From a bacterium (GTDB taxonomy: Bacteria; Oederibacteriota; JAAXVQ01; JAUVAV01), in assembly GCA_021108215.1 (NCBI GenBank), contig JAIORK010000012.1, positions 1 through 64,000 on the forward strand: DNA of 64,000 nucleotides, in the 5' to 3' direction. Numbering within the stretch: position 1 is the stretch's first letter; every line of letters starts with the position of its first letter. Below are positions 55,320 to 64,000 of the stretch, piece by piece. Under the pieces are notes generated by a model. The model was not told the origin of the DNA and made no database searches. It saw only the letters and a program-made list of their open reading frames with translations. A program made the translations under genes and the position numbers.

Positions 55320-55826
55320 ATGTTGTGTCATTTGTGTCATCAGGAAGAGGCTTCGGTCTACCTGATTGAAACGATTGAAGGCAAGCAAACGACCATGCAT
55401 ATTTGTGAAACGTGTGCGCAAAATAGGCATTTGGGTGAAATGCTTTCCAAACCGGCCATGGTAATTCATGAACTTTTGGCCTCGATTTTAGAGCTGGGAT
55501 CCGCCGCTTTGACCGCGAAAGGGCTGCGGTGTACGCAGTGCGGGATGACATTTACGCGCTTTCGCGAAGTTGGCCGCTTGGGATGTCCGCAGTGTTATGA
55601 TGCTTTTTATGAAAATCTTCTTTCATTGATGCGTCAATTCCATCAGTCTGAGGAACACCGGGGGAGAAAACAATCGTCTGCTGCTGAGAATAAAAAGAAC
55701 CGGCATGAAGAATTAAAAAAATTAAAGGAACAACTGCACGAAGCAGTCACGACGGAAAAATATGAAATGGCGGCCAAGCTTAGAGACCGCATCCAGCAGT
55801 TTGGAAAAGCGGGGGATGCATCATGA
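55320..55826 (+). CDS. mcsA: McsA, activator of protein arginine kinase
   Basis: 168 residues. Two zinc sites of CxxC pairs are visible (CHLC...CETC near the N-terminus, CTQCG...CPQC at about 72-96), followed by a C-terminal UVR motif (LKEQLHEAVTTEKYEMAAKL RDRI). McsA binds and activates McsB and links it to ClpC. GGGGG lies about ten bases before the ATG at 55320. The stop overlaps the mcsB start by four bases. Confidence 0.92.
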   Translation: MLCHLCHQEEASVYLIETIEGKQTTMHICETCAQNRHLGEMLSKPAMVIHELLASILELGSAALTAKGLRCTQCGMTFTRFREVGRLGCPQCYDAFYENLLSLMRQFHQSEEHRGRKQSSAAENKKNRHEELKKLKEQLHEAVTTEKYEMAAKLRDRIQQFGKAGDAS

Positions 55827-56881
55827 AAGGGAAGAAACCGGCATTTCCAGCCTGGTTGAGAGCCAAGACCACAGATGATAATAAAATCGTGATTTCGACG
55901 CGCATCCGGTTGGCGCGTAATCTTGCGCAGCACCGGTTTTTAGTTACCTCGGATAAACCGGAACGCAAAGTGATTCTTGGAGAATTCGAAAATTTTTTTT
56001 CCAATACCACGCTGCGGCCTGCCATGCATTTTTTGAGGTTGCGCGATTTAGACAGTGTTATGCGGGGTGTTTTTGCGGAACGCGGTTTGGTACACATGGA
56101 TTCGGCACGGGAACCGGATTTTACCGGATTGGCGACCGGGCCGGGCCAAACGCTTTCCCTGATCGTTAACGAGGAGGATCATATTCGGATTCAGTCCATC
56201 CAAAGCGGGATGAATCTGGAAAAAGGGCTGCAGTCGGCCCGTCAGCTGGATGAAGTGATTAATAGTACTTTTGAGGTGGCGACGCACAAAGAATTTGGTT
56301 ATTTAAGTGCTTGTCCAACCAATGTAGGCACCGGCTTGCGTGCATCGGTGATGCTTAATCTGCCTGCATTGACCCTCACACGAGGTATTGTTCAGGTTTT
56401 GCAGGCTGTGCTCCATATGGGTCTTGCTGTGCGCGGATTTTACGGAGAAGGGACGGAATTGAAAAGTGTTTTTTTTCAAGTAAGTAACCAAGTGACCCTG
56501 GGACGGACAGAAGAAGAGATTGTTCAGCATCTGGCCGGTGTGACCCGTCAGATTATTGATCGTGAAGAAGAAGCGCGTCGGAAATTGCTTAAGGAAGAAC
56601 GTCACTTACTCGAGGATAAGGTTGGGAGGGCAATTGGTATTCTTGCCCACTGCCATTTACTCGGTTTGGGAGAAGCGCTTGATTTGCTTTCCGCCATCCG
56701 TTTGGGTTCGGAGCTGAAGTTGATAAAAGAAGTGCCTTTGAACAGCATTCATGAACTTCTTTTGTTGATACAACCATCCCATCTTCAAATGACGGCCAAG
56801 CAGTCGTTGGGTACTGCGGAGCAATTAAGGCAACGTGCTGAATTGGTCCGGAAGAGACTTTCAGTCGATTTCTTTAAATAA
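55823..56881 (+). CDS. mcsB: McsB, protein arginine kinase
   Basis: 352 residues of the phosphagen-kinase family. McsB phosphorylates arginines on proteins and marks them for ClpC-ClpP. ISTRIRLARNL is the N-terminal ATP-binding arginine motif, NEEDHIRIQSIQSG the conserved central loop, and CPTNVGTGLRASV carries the active-site Cys164. TEEEIVQHL follows. Residues needed for kinase activity appear intact. It is coupled to mcsA by ATGA overlap, and clpC follows. Confidence 0.94.
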   Translation: MKGKKPAFPAWLRAKTTDDNKIVISTRIRLARNLAQHRFLVTSDKPERKVILGEFENFFSNTTLRPAMHFLRLRDLDSVMRGVFAERGLVHMDSAREPDFTGLATGPGQTLSLIVNEEDHIRIQSIQSGMNLEKGLQSARQLDEVINSTFEVATHKEFGYLSACPTNVGTGLRASVMLNLPALTLTRGIVQVLQAVLHMGLAVRGFYGEGTELKSVFFQVSNQVTLGRTEEEIVQHLAGVTRQIIDREEEARRKLLKEERHLLEDKVGRAIGILAHCHLLGLGEALDLLSAIRLGSELKLIKEVPLNSIHELLLLIQPSHLQMTAKQSLGTAEQLRQRAELVRKRLSVDFFK

Positions 56882-56981
56882 TTGAATACGCAGCAAATTA
56901 ATATTTAGAAAATGGATTAAAAATTGTAAAATGATAGTTTATTTCCTAACGATTCCCTAAGATGTCTAAAGGAGGCGCACA

Positions 56982-59420
56982 ATGGATATGTTTGATAAAT
57001 TTACAGAGCGGGCAAAAAAAATCATTAATCTGGCGCGTGAGGAAGCAGCGCGGTTGGGCCATGATTATATCGGTACGGAGCATTTACTGCTCGGGCTTAT
57101 TAAAGAGGGCGGCGGCGTTGCCTCGGCAGTCCTGGAAAATTTAGGCCTGGATCTGGAGCGGATTAAACTAGAGGTGGAAAAATCCATTAATATGGGCGGC
57201 GGCACCATGACCTTGGGAGAAGTGCCGTTTACACCGCGGGCAAAAAAAGTGCTTGAGTTGGCATTGGAAGAAGCCCAGGCACTGGGGCATAACTATATCG
57301 GTACCGAGCATATTTTGCTGGGTCTGATCCGTGAGGGTGAGGGTGTGGCCTCCCGGGTTTTGGAACGATTTAATCTTCGTATTGAAAAAGCCCGCGAAAT
57401 GACAATTTATCTGCTGGGCGGCAATCTTCCGAAATATATGCAGAGTCAGGCAAGGACCAATACACCGACCTTGGATGCATTCGGCCGTGATCTTACGCAA
57501 TTAAGCCGTGAGGGGAAATTAGATCCGGTGATCGGACGCGAAGAGGAGATTGAACGGGTTATTCAAATTTTATGCCGCCGCACGAAGAATAATCCGGTTT
57601 TGATCGGCGAGCCGGGTGTGGGTAAAACAGCCATTGCCGAAGGATTGGCGCAAAATATCGTGACAGGGAATGTTCCGGAATTGTTGTTGGGCAAGCGGAT
57701 CGTCACACTTGATCTGGCGGCTGTCGTTGCGGGCACGAAATATCGCGGGGAGTTTGAAGAACGGTTAAAAACCGTTATGCAGGAAATCAAAACCGCCGCA
57801 TTCAGCATCGTTCTGTTCATTGATGAGCTGCACACGTTGGTTGGTGCCGGCGCGGCTGAAGGCGCGATTGATGCATCCAACATGCTCAAACCTGCGCTGG
57901 CCAGAGGTGAGGTCCAGTGTATTGGTGCGACAACCATGGATGAATACAGAAAATATATTGAGAAAGACGGCGCTTTGGAGCGGCGGTTTCAGTCAATTAA
58001 GGTAAATGCTCCCAGTGTGGATGAAGCGATTCAAATTTTAAAAGGTCTTCGTGATCGCTATGAAGCACATCACCGTGTGCATTATACGGATGATGCCCTG
58101 GTCGCGGCAGTGAGGCTTTCGGAACGGTATATCTCCGGACGTCTGTTGCCGGACAAAGCCATTGATGTGATGGATGAAGCGGGCGCGCGGGCGCGGTTGT
58201 CTGCTGCGATTCTGCCGCCGGACCTCAAACAGACCGAGGATGAGATTGAGGAGATTAATCAGGAAAAAGAGGCGGCCATCAAGACCCAGGAGTTTGAACG
58301 GGCAGCCAGCCTGCGCGATAAAATTAAGGCATTGCGTCAGAAAAAAGAAGAAAAAAAACGTATTTGGGAGCAGTCGCGTAATCAAAATGTTGTGAATGTG
58401 ACTGAAGAGGATTTGGCAATTATTGTCAGTAAATGGACCGGTGTGCCGGTCTTTAAATTAGAGGAAAAGGAATCGGCCAAGCTGCTGCGCATGGAGGATG
58501 AAATTCATAAACGGATTATTGGACAGGAGGAAGCGATTAGCGCGATTTCCCGGTCCGTACGCCGCTCGCGAGCCGGGGTGGCGGATCCGCGGCGGCCGAT
58601 TGGCTCGTTTATTTTTCTTGGTCCGACCGGTGTGGGTAAAACGGAAATGGCCCGGGCATTGGCGGAATTTCTTTTTGAAGATGAAAATACCCTGATTCGG
58701 ATTGATATGTCGGAGTATATGGAAAAATTCGCAGTTTCACGCTTGGTGGGCGCGCCTCCCGGGTATATTGGACATGACGAAGGCGGTCAGTTGACGGAGA
58801 AGGTTAGACGGAATCCCTATTCAGTGATTTTATTTGATGAGGTGGAAAAAGCCCATCCGGATGTTTTTAATATTCTTTTACAGGTACTGGAAGACGGAAG
58901 GCTGACGGATAACAACGGCCGGATTATCGACTTTAAAAATACCGTGGTCATCATGACCAGTAATATTGGAGCGCGTTTAATTGATAAGGGCGGCGCGAGT
59001 CTGGGCTTCCAACCGGCATCTGAAGACGGCAATCATGTTGGCATGAAAGATAAGGTGATGGCAGAGGTGCGCAAGGTGTTTAATCCCGAATTTTTAAACC
59101 GGGTGGATGAAGTCATTGTGTTTCATAGCCTGGACAAGAAACATTTAGAGAAGATCATTGATTTGCTCATGGGGTATGTCAATAGCAGGCTCAAAGAAAA
59201 AAACGTCAGACTTGAGGTAACGCCGGAAATCAAAGATTTTTTGATTGAACGCGGCTATAATCCGCAAATGGGCGCCAGACCATTGAAACGCGCCATTCAA
59301 CGGCTGGTAGAGGATCCGCTGGCGGAGTTGATTTTAAAGGGTTCTGTTCAGGATGGGTCCGTTGTTTATCCGACGCCGGTCAACGACACGATCAAGTTTG
59401 AGGTGAAAGTTGAGGCTTAA
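56982..59420 (+). CDS. clpC: ClpC ATPase, unfoldase of the Clp protease
   Basis: 812 residues. Order: two Clp-N repeats (about 1-145), AAA1 (Walker [15 protein letters not shown], Walker [11 protein letters not shown]), a middle domain with a UVR-like helix ([19 protein letters not shown]), AAA2 ([26 protein letters not shown]), and the C-terminal D2-small domain. This is ClpC, not ClpB. AAAGGAGG precedes the ATG at 56982. No ctsR repressor lies in the cluster, so control must differ from Bacillus. ClpP is not in the window. Confidence 0.96.
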   Translation: MDMFDKFTERAKKIINLAREEAARLGHDYIGTEHLLLGLIKEGGGVASAVLENLGLDLERIKLEVEKSINMGGGTMTLGEVPFTPRAKKVLELALEEAQALGHNYIGTEHILLGLIREGEGVASRVLERFNLRIEKAREMTIYLLGGNLPKYMQSQARTNTPTLDAFGRDLTQLSREGKLDPVIGREEEIERVIQILCRRTKNNPVLIGEPGVGKTAIAEGLAQNIVTGNVPELLLGKRIVTLDLAAVVAGTKYRGEFEERLKTVMQEIKTAAFSIVLFIDELHTLVGAGAAEGAIDASNMLKPALARGEVQCIGATTMDEYRKYIEKDGALERRFQSIKVNAPSVDEAIQILKGLRDRYEAHHRVHYTDDALVAAVRLSERYISGRLLPDKAIDVMDEAGARARLSAAILPPDLKQTEDEIEEINQEKEAAIKTQEFERAASLRDKIKALRQKKEEKKRIWEQSRNQNVVNVTEEDLAIIVSKWTGVPVFKLEEKESAKLLRMEDEIHKRIIGQEEAISAISRSVRRSRAGVADPRRPIGSFIFLGPTGVGKTEMARALAEFLFEDENTLIRIDMSEYMEKFAVSRLVGAPPGYIGHDEGGQLTEKVRRNPYSVILFDEVEKAHPDVFNILLQVLEDGRLTDNNGRIIDFKNTVVIMTSNIGARLIDKGGASLGFQPASEDGNHVGMKDKVMAEVRKVFNPEFLNRVDEVIVFHSLDKKHLEKIIDLLMGYVNSRLKEKNVRLEVTPEIKDFLIERGYNPQMGARPLKRAIQRLVEDPLAELILKGSVQDGSVVYPTPVNDTIKFEVKVEA

Positions 59421-59425
59421 TTCGA

Positions 59426-62266
59426 TTGCGGTCAGTTGGGAAGAAAAAACAGATTAAGAAAAAACAACACCATGCGCACCTTCAGCTGCCGGCGGGGCGT
59501 GTTCAAAAAGCGCGTCATCCTTTATTGACCCTGGCGATCCTATTTGGCGGATTTTTTGTTTTGGTGAGTGGTTTATGGATTGTATCTTCCAGTGGTGTTG
59601 TGGCCAACCGCTTTAAACCTCAGTTGGAGACGGAACTTTCCAAAGCGCTGCAACGCCAAGTGACGATCGGCCGGATCGAAGGCGGTTTGTTTGACCGCGT
59701 GGTGTTGCGGGATATGCTGCTTTCCACCCGCAGGACTAATCCCGAGTCGCTGGATATCACCATCCGGCGCGTGGTCGTGCAATATTCTTTGTGGGACATC
59801 CTTATCCGTAAAAAATCATTGGCAGAGAGCTTACATCACATTCAGCTTATTCATCCCCTAATACGTATTGAAAAATCACCGGATGGCAAATGGCGCGGGC
59901 CGCAATTGTCCGGGAAAGCCTTCGGTCGAATGACGGCCGGGCCTGCCGCACCGGCTCAGATGCTGCCTAAAATTAAGCTGACACTGGTTTCGGGCGAAAT
60001 CAAAATATCGGATGGGATTCATACCGCCAGTATCAAAAAACTTAAAGGCTTGTTGAATTTAAAGGACCCGGCGGCGGCGCGCCTTTTTCTTTCCGGCAGG
60101 ACTGATCGTTGGCGCCGGCAGAATATCAGGATTTCCGGGATCATGGATTTGACAACCAACTCGGTTAAGATTAGATTGAATGCCGGCCGGGTGGAGCTTG
60201 CACCGCTTGACAGTGTTGTCAAACTCTCCGACTATTTCCACATTCAAAAAGGACAGGCGGACCTGGAATTGAAGATTCATTCACGGGAACCCACACCGGA
60301 TGACCTCATCGCAGGGTTTGGCATTGCAGGCAAAATGGTGCTTTATGATGCGACCTTGCAATCTGAGTTAATTGATGATCCGGTGCAGAATATATTTGGT
60401 GTGGCGAATCTACAGGACAACAACATCACCTTAAAGAATATGCAGGCGATTTTAGCGGATATTGCCTGGCAGGCACGCGGGGTGGTGAAAAATATCAAGA
60501 CACCTTATTTGAATATTCGTGTACAAAGTGATGCCTTGGAATTGTCGGAATTGGCTGCACGGCTTCCCAACCTTTCTTCATTAGGGCCGGTTGGTGCAGG
60601 CAAGGCTGCGATTCTTATCAAAGGTAAGGCGCCTGATTTGACGGTGACAGCCAATTTTAGTATGCTGAAAGGGAAAATTGGAAGACTGCAGATCCGGAAA
60701 TTTGAGGTGATCACACGCTACCGTGATCGGGAATTGCGGCTGATGCTGGCACGCGGTATTTTTGCCCGGGGATGGGTTGAGGGACGAGGCCGGATATTAT
60801 TTCCGAGAAACAAAGCGGGTGTGCCGCATTTGAGCTTTCGCGGTGATGCCAAAGATTTGAATTTAGCGGATATCGCGGATTTGTTTCACGTAGAGGCAAT
60901 TGACGGGAAAGTCAGCGGCATGCTCACGGTCGAGGGTTCTTTGGAAAAGCCGACACTCTATGGAAAAATTACATCCCCCAAGGTGAGAGTTTCCGGGATG
61001 CAGTTTGATGCCATCCAAGGTCAATTGGAGTACAACCATGATGCCATCCGGCTTAATTTTAATACAGATTGGGGTGTTCTGCGGTCGGCGAAATTTGATA
61101 TTGAAGCGAAACGCGAGAAAAAAGGCTGGTTACTCACCCGGTTTTTGGTGAGCCGGGGAAAGCGGGAACTGCTTCGGGCCGGCGGCACTTGGAATCGTTT
61201 GGGTCAGGATGTGCTGCATGGAAGCCTTTTCACGAAGAATTTACCCATTCAATTGATTCCTATGCTGCCGCCGGAGGCCAAGCATTTAAACGGGGTGCTT
61301 CATTTTTCAGGTAAAATCAGCGGAACAAGTGAATTGCCGCTTTTGCAGGGAACGTTTAATACCGATAAACTGATAACCTACCCCGGCGGGAAGGTAAGTG
61401 CCTGCGGGGATATTCATTTATCTTCAAAAAAAATGGAACTCAATAACGTCTGGCTGGACCAAAAGCGGATTGGCTTGAAAGGCAGGTTGGTGTATGGGGA
61501 AGAACCCTACCTGCAAAGCGAGATGAAAATGACCCGGCTGCCATTGAAGCATTTCATGATATTAAGTGGCGTGAAAAATGTCGCTTCAATCAGCGGATTG
61601 ATTGAGGGTGTTGTTGAGGCTGTCGGTCCGGTGAGGGAATTAAAATGTAAAGGAGATCTCCGGTTTCATAAACCCCGCTGGGGGGATGTGAAAGGCAAGA
61701 CCGGGGCGTTGAAATTTTCGACCAATGGGAAACGTATTTGGGTAAAAGAAATGGAATTGGTGCAAACGTCCGGGAAGTTTAAGGGTGTTTTGGAGACGGA
61801 GTTGAGCAAGACAGAAGGGTCTTTTCAAATACTCACGTGGATGGAATCTTTTGAAATCAATAAACGGAATTATACCGGGGACCTGAAGATAAAAGGGACC
61901 ACCACCGGGTCGGTATCTGATTCCCGTTATGCTGCACAGTTGAATCTGGATAACATTGAGGTCGATCAGCATCGTTTTCCTCCGGCAACCGGTCAGATGG
62001 CATTTCAGGGGAATCGCTTGACACTGAAGGAATTGAAATGGGGGACGGATCTTTCTTTCTCCGGCGAGGCGGTTTTCGGAAAAAAACTTTTTGCCAAACT
62101 ACAGCTGCAGACGCAGTCCGGGAATGGGTCGCACCTGGAACGGGGGCTTTGTCGGAAAAAATTTCCGGTGCACTCGCGATTCAGGTTGACCATAATAATA
62201 TTGATGCCAATTTGCGCGTACATTCCGGGAAAGATGAGATGCAAGGGGAGTTTGAAGCGCGTCTGA
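59426..62266 (+). CDS. TamB/AsmA-like envelope protein, N-terminal part (frameshifted)
   Basis: The first 900 or so residues of a very long protein. A basic N-terminus is followed by one TM anchor (about 33-55). Then comes a beta-rich periplasmic region with TamB-type signatures: LETELSKALQRQVTIGRIEG, repeated AsmA-like strands, and GVANLQDNNITLKN. TamB links inner and outer membranes and transports phospholipids or assists outer-membrane protein assembly. The TTG start at 59426 is tentative, six bases after clpC. After about residue 898 the frame is wrong (RGLCRKKFPVHS...), and the protein continues at 62119. Confidence 0.8.
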   Translation: MRSVGKKKQIKKKQHHAHLQLPAGRVQKARHPLLTLAILFGGFFVLVSGLWIVSSSGVVANRFKPQLETELSKALQRQVTIGRIEGGLFDRVVLRDMLLSTRRTNPESLDITIRRVVVQYSLWDILIRKKSLAESLHHIQLIHPLIRIEKSPDGKWRGPQLSGKAFGRMTAGPAAPAQMLPKIKLTLVSGEIKISDGIHTASIKKLKGLLNLKDPAAARLFLSGRTDRWRRQNIRISGIMDLTTNSVKIRLNAGRVELAPLDSVVKLSDYFHIQKGQADLELKIHSREPTPDDLIAGFGIAGKMVLYDATLQSELIDDPVQNIFGVANLQDNNITLKNMQAILADIAWQARGVVKNIKTPYLNIRVQSDALELSELAARLPNLSSLGPVGAGKAAILIKGKAPDLTVTANFSMLKGKIGRLQIRKFEVITRYRDRELRLMLARGIFARGWVEGRGRILFPRNKAGVPHLSFRGDAKDLNLADIADLFHVEAIDGKVSGMLTVEGSLEKPTLYGKITSPKVRVSGMQFDAIQGQLEYNHDAIRLNFNTDWGVLRSAKFDIEAKREKKGWLLTRFLVSRGKRELLRAGGTWNRLGQDVLHGSLFTKNLPIQLIPMLPPEAKHLNGVLHFSGKISGTSELPLLQGTFNTDKLITYPGGKVSACGDIHLSSKKMELNNVWLDQKRIGLKGRLVYGEEPYLQSEMKMTRLPLKHFMILSGVKNVASISGLIEGVVEAVGPVRELKCKGDLRFHKPRWGDVKGKTGALKFSTNGKRIWVKEMELVQTSGKFKGVLETELSKTEGSFQILTWMESFEINKRNYTGDLKIKGTTTGSVSDSRYAAQLNLDNIEVDQHRFPPATGQMAFQGNRLTLKELKWGTDLSFSGEAVFGKKLFAKLQLQTQSGNGSHLERGLCRKKFPVHSRFRLTIIILMPICAYIPGKMRCKGSLKRV
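62118..62122 (+). other. Probable frameshift in the TamB-like gene
   Basis: The frame from 59426 loses family-like sequence here. The next frame reads EWVAPGTGALSEKISG and stays open to the window end. One extra G in the GGG run at 62120-62122 would give QSGEWVAPG and one continuous protein. Confidence 0.7.
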
Positions 62267-64000
62267 ATGGAAGGCGGTTGTCGCGATTTCTGGGGCGGCT
62301 GCAAATTCAGGATATCCATACACCCTTGTTGTTTGATTTGTTTATGCTGGCCAAACCGGATCATTCTCCGCAAGGAAGAGTTTCGGGGCGTGTTCTTTTT
62401 GATGGCGAGCAGGGACAATTGGATCGACTCGAGGGTGATTTGCAATTTTCTGATTTTAAATTTGGGGAGTGGCATTTTATTACACTTAAAACCGCCTGGG
62501 AGAAACGTGGTCCGCAATGGAAACTTAAACTGCTTGAAGGCACACAAGCCAGAGGCCGTCTGCAGGCTGAACAAGGCGGCATGCAGGCCAATCCGGATGG
62601 GTCCTTTGCAATTTCCCTTGATTTGCTGACGGATAATTTCAGTTTTTTTTCCAGGAAGTATCACGGGCATTTTGCGGTAGACGGAAGTTTGGATTTGCAA
62701 CCTGCGCCTGATCTCCAGTTGGCGGTGGTGAGTTCTGATTTCCAACTCGATCGATACCCCTTTGGCGATTTTCACGCATCGGTCCGGTTTTGGGATGATA
62801 AAATCAGGATTCGTACGCCGCCGGATATTCCTGTCCAGATTGCCGGGGATCTTGGTTTGTCGCCGGACGGGGCAGTCATTTTTAACCGTCTCTCGATTTA
62901 TGACCGGCACCAAGTATACATAGAATCATCCGGCCGGATTGACGGTACGCGGACTTCTGATCTTCGTATCAAGGTGAAGAACGTTAAGGCGGATTTGCTG
63001 ACCCGCTGTTTGGGGTGGCCCCAACCCTGGACCGGTATTGCGAACGGGACCTTCCATTATACAGATGCTGAAGGAATTCCGAATTTTGATATACAGGTTA
63101 AAGTTGAGAACGGCAGTGTGCTTGATTTGCCGTTTGATGTTTTTCATGGAAACATTGTGATTGATCATCATTGGCTTTATTTCAGGGGACGCGAAGGCCA
63201 TGCGGTTTTAAACCGGCACGGCTGTTACCAGCTGAATCTTAGTGGTAAGCTTCCGGTGCCGCAAAATGCCGAGGCAACGAAACGTCTTCAGGGCGCTGAA
63301 ATGGATATACGGGTGCGGATGCCGGAAGGCGATTTGTCTTATATAACGTTTATTCCGTATTTTTCCAGGGCAACCGGTAAGAGCATGTTGGATTTGAATA
63401 TCAAAGGGACGATGGACTATCCTGCCATCTTCGGCAGAGCTACAATTGACGGGGGCACTTTGTGTCCGCGGGTGTATACCCCTAAAATTGAAAAACTCAA
63501 TGCAGATATTGTCTTTGAAGATAACCGGGTTTATATTAATCAACTTGAGGGCATGATCGGCGGTAGTAAACTGGAAATTACTGCAGGCCCCAAGGCGGAT
63601 TGGGCGAGTGTTTTTCGGAGATTGCAGCCGCATGAACTGAATTTAAAACTGGATACCCGCGCTGGGGCAATCAAAACCGGAAATACCGATGATTATGAAT
63701 TCATGGATGCCAAGGTGAAGATGGATGCGACCCTGGGGGGGACCTATGAAGCGCTGGTTTTAGGCGGTGTTTTTGAAGTGGCAGACGGACAATTTACTTT
63801 TCCGCCGCGGATGCTCACGGAGTTTGCCAAAAAAATGAAGACCGTCAATGTGAGTTACGATAATTTTAAAACCATCACGAAAAACAATTTATGGTTTTAT
63901 AATGATGTGGTAAGGGCTTTGTTGAAACAAAATCAGACCGTTGTTTTCAACGGCGGCAAACATAATTTTTCCGCTGAAGGGCAAATTTCAGTGGTGCGTG
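62119..64000 (+). CDS. TamB/AsmA-like envelope protein, continuation (partial, runs off window)
   Basis: Open in a shifted frame for 627 codons to the end of the window with no stop. It has the same beta-strand-rich style as the upstream part: LSRFLGRLQIQDIHTPLLFD, VSGRVLFDGEQGQL, MLDLNIKGTMDYPAIFGRAT, VFEDNRVYINQLEGMIGG. The last two resemble the TamB C-terminal DUF490 region (G...YP...G and a strand pair). It has no start of its own, so it is the second part of the gene at 59426. The true end is beyond 64000. Confidence 0.8.

Noticed and set aside
62267-62629. Small plus-strand frame after the first TamB part as a separate gene
   Set aside because: The neighbouring frame from 62119 continues TamB-like sequence through this region to the window end.
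1-64000. Prophage, insertion sequence, tRNA or rRNA genes
   Set aside because: No transposase, integrase or phage structural protein, and no tRNA- or rRNA-like sequence, was recognised in any gap.

Overview
The window is one bacterial chromosome segment of about 64 kb. It is dense with genes, almost all on the + strand. The gene set points to a diderm (two-membrane) bacterium: a TamB/AsmA-like outer-membrane assembly protein, a LolC/E-LolD pair and a lipobox lipoprotein sit beside MurJ, SecD/SecF and LysS. The same chromosome carries mcsA-mcsB-clpC, the arginine-phosphorylation protease cluster best known from Firmicutes. This mix, plus a 27.8-kb open reading frame, suggests a candidate phylum such as Omnitrophota (OP3, PVC superphylum). 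That assignment is inference, since no 16S rRNA gene is present.

Layout. 1-8.8 kb: housekeeping genes murJ, ogt-like, a DUF374 acyltransferase, relA/spoT, ridA, rpmB (minus strand) and recG. Palindromic intergenic repeats of several families lie between them. 9.06-36.86 kb: one uninterrupted frame of 9,263 codons. It almost certainly continues, after a one-base frame change near 36,810, into the 1,011-codon frame ending at 39,851. 39.9-45.1 kb: a lone receiver-domain response regulator with its own good promoter, rsmD, a secreted HEAT-repeat protein, and secD-secF behind a near-consensus promoter and a leader hairpin. 45.2-51.5 kb: lipoprotein, DUF2079 membrane protein, DUF2914 protein with a 21-bp minisatellite, PilZ protein (minus), and a large secreted beta-helix protein (minus). 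51.7-64 kb: lysS, lolC/E-lolD, mcsA-mcsB-clpC, then a TamB-like gene with a frameshift that runs off the window.

The giant protein is the main object of interest. It is a mosaic of recognisable modules that normally occur as separate proteins. It has an N-terminal signal/anchor and a TIKI/ChaN-like region. It has two UPF0489 (arginase-like) domains and a sigma-70-like segment with regions 2 and 4. Methyltransferase-like domains and two HAD phosphatase-like domains follow; the HAD domains are encoded by an identical 1,268-bp DNA duplication. There are also two calcineurin-like phosphoesterases, a Kdo-transferase-like glycosyltransferase half, and eight or so copies of an unrecognised ~80-residue repeat. 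Membrane-linked protease modules include four copies of a two-TM plus HExxH zincin module, one rhomboid protease, and three copies of a module with an HE(L/A)GE motif. The C-terminus reads as a histidine kinase (HDFGN phosphoacceptor box, then an HATPase domain across the frame change). It is followed directly by the lone response regulator. I infer a giant membrane-associated regulatory and proteolytic protein coupled to a two-component output; its biology is unknown.

The two probable frameshifts (36,810-36,812 and 62,118-62,122) both look like one missing G in a GGG run. Sequencing or assembly error is therefore a serious alternative to real mutation or recoding in both places.
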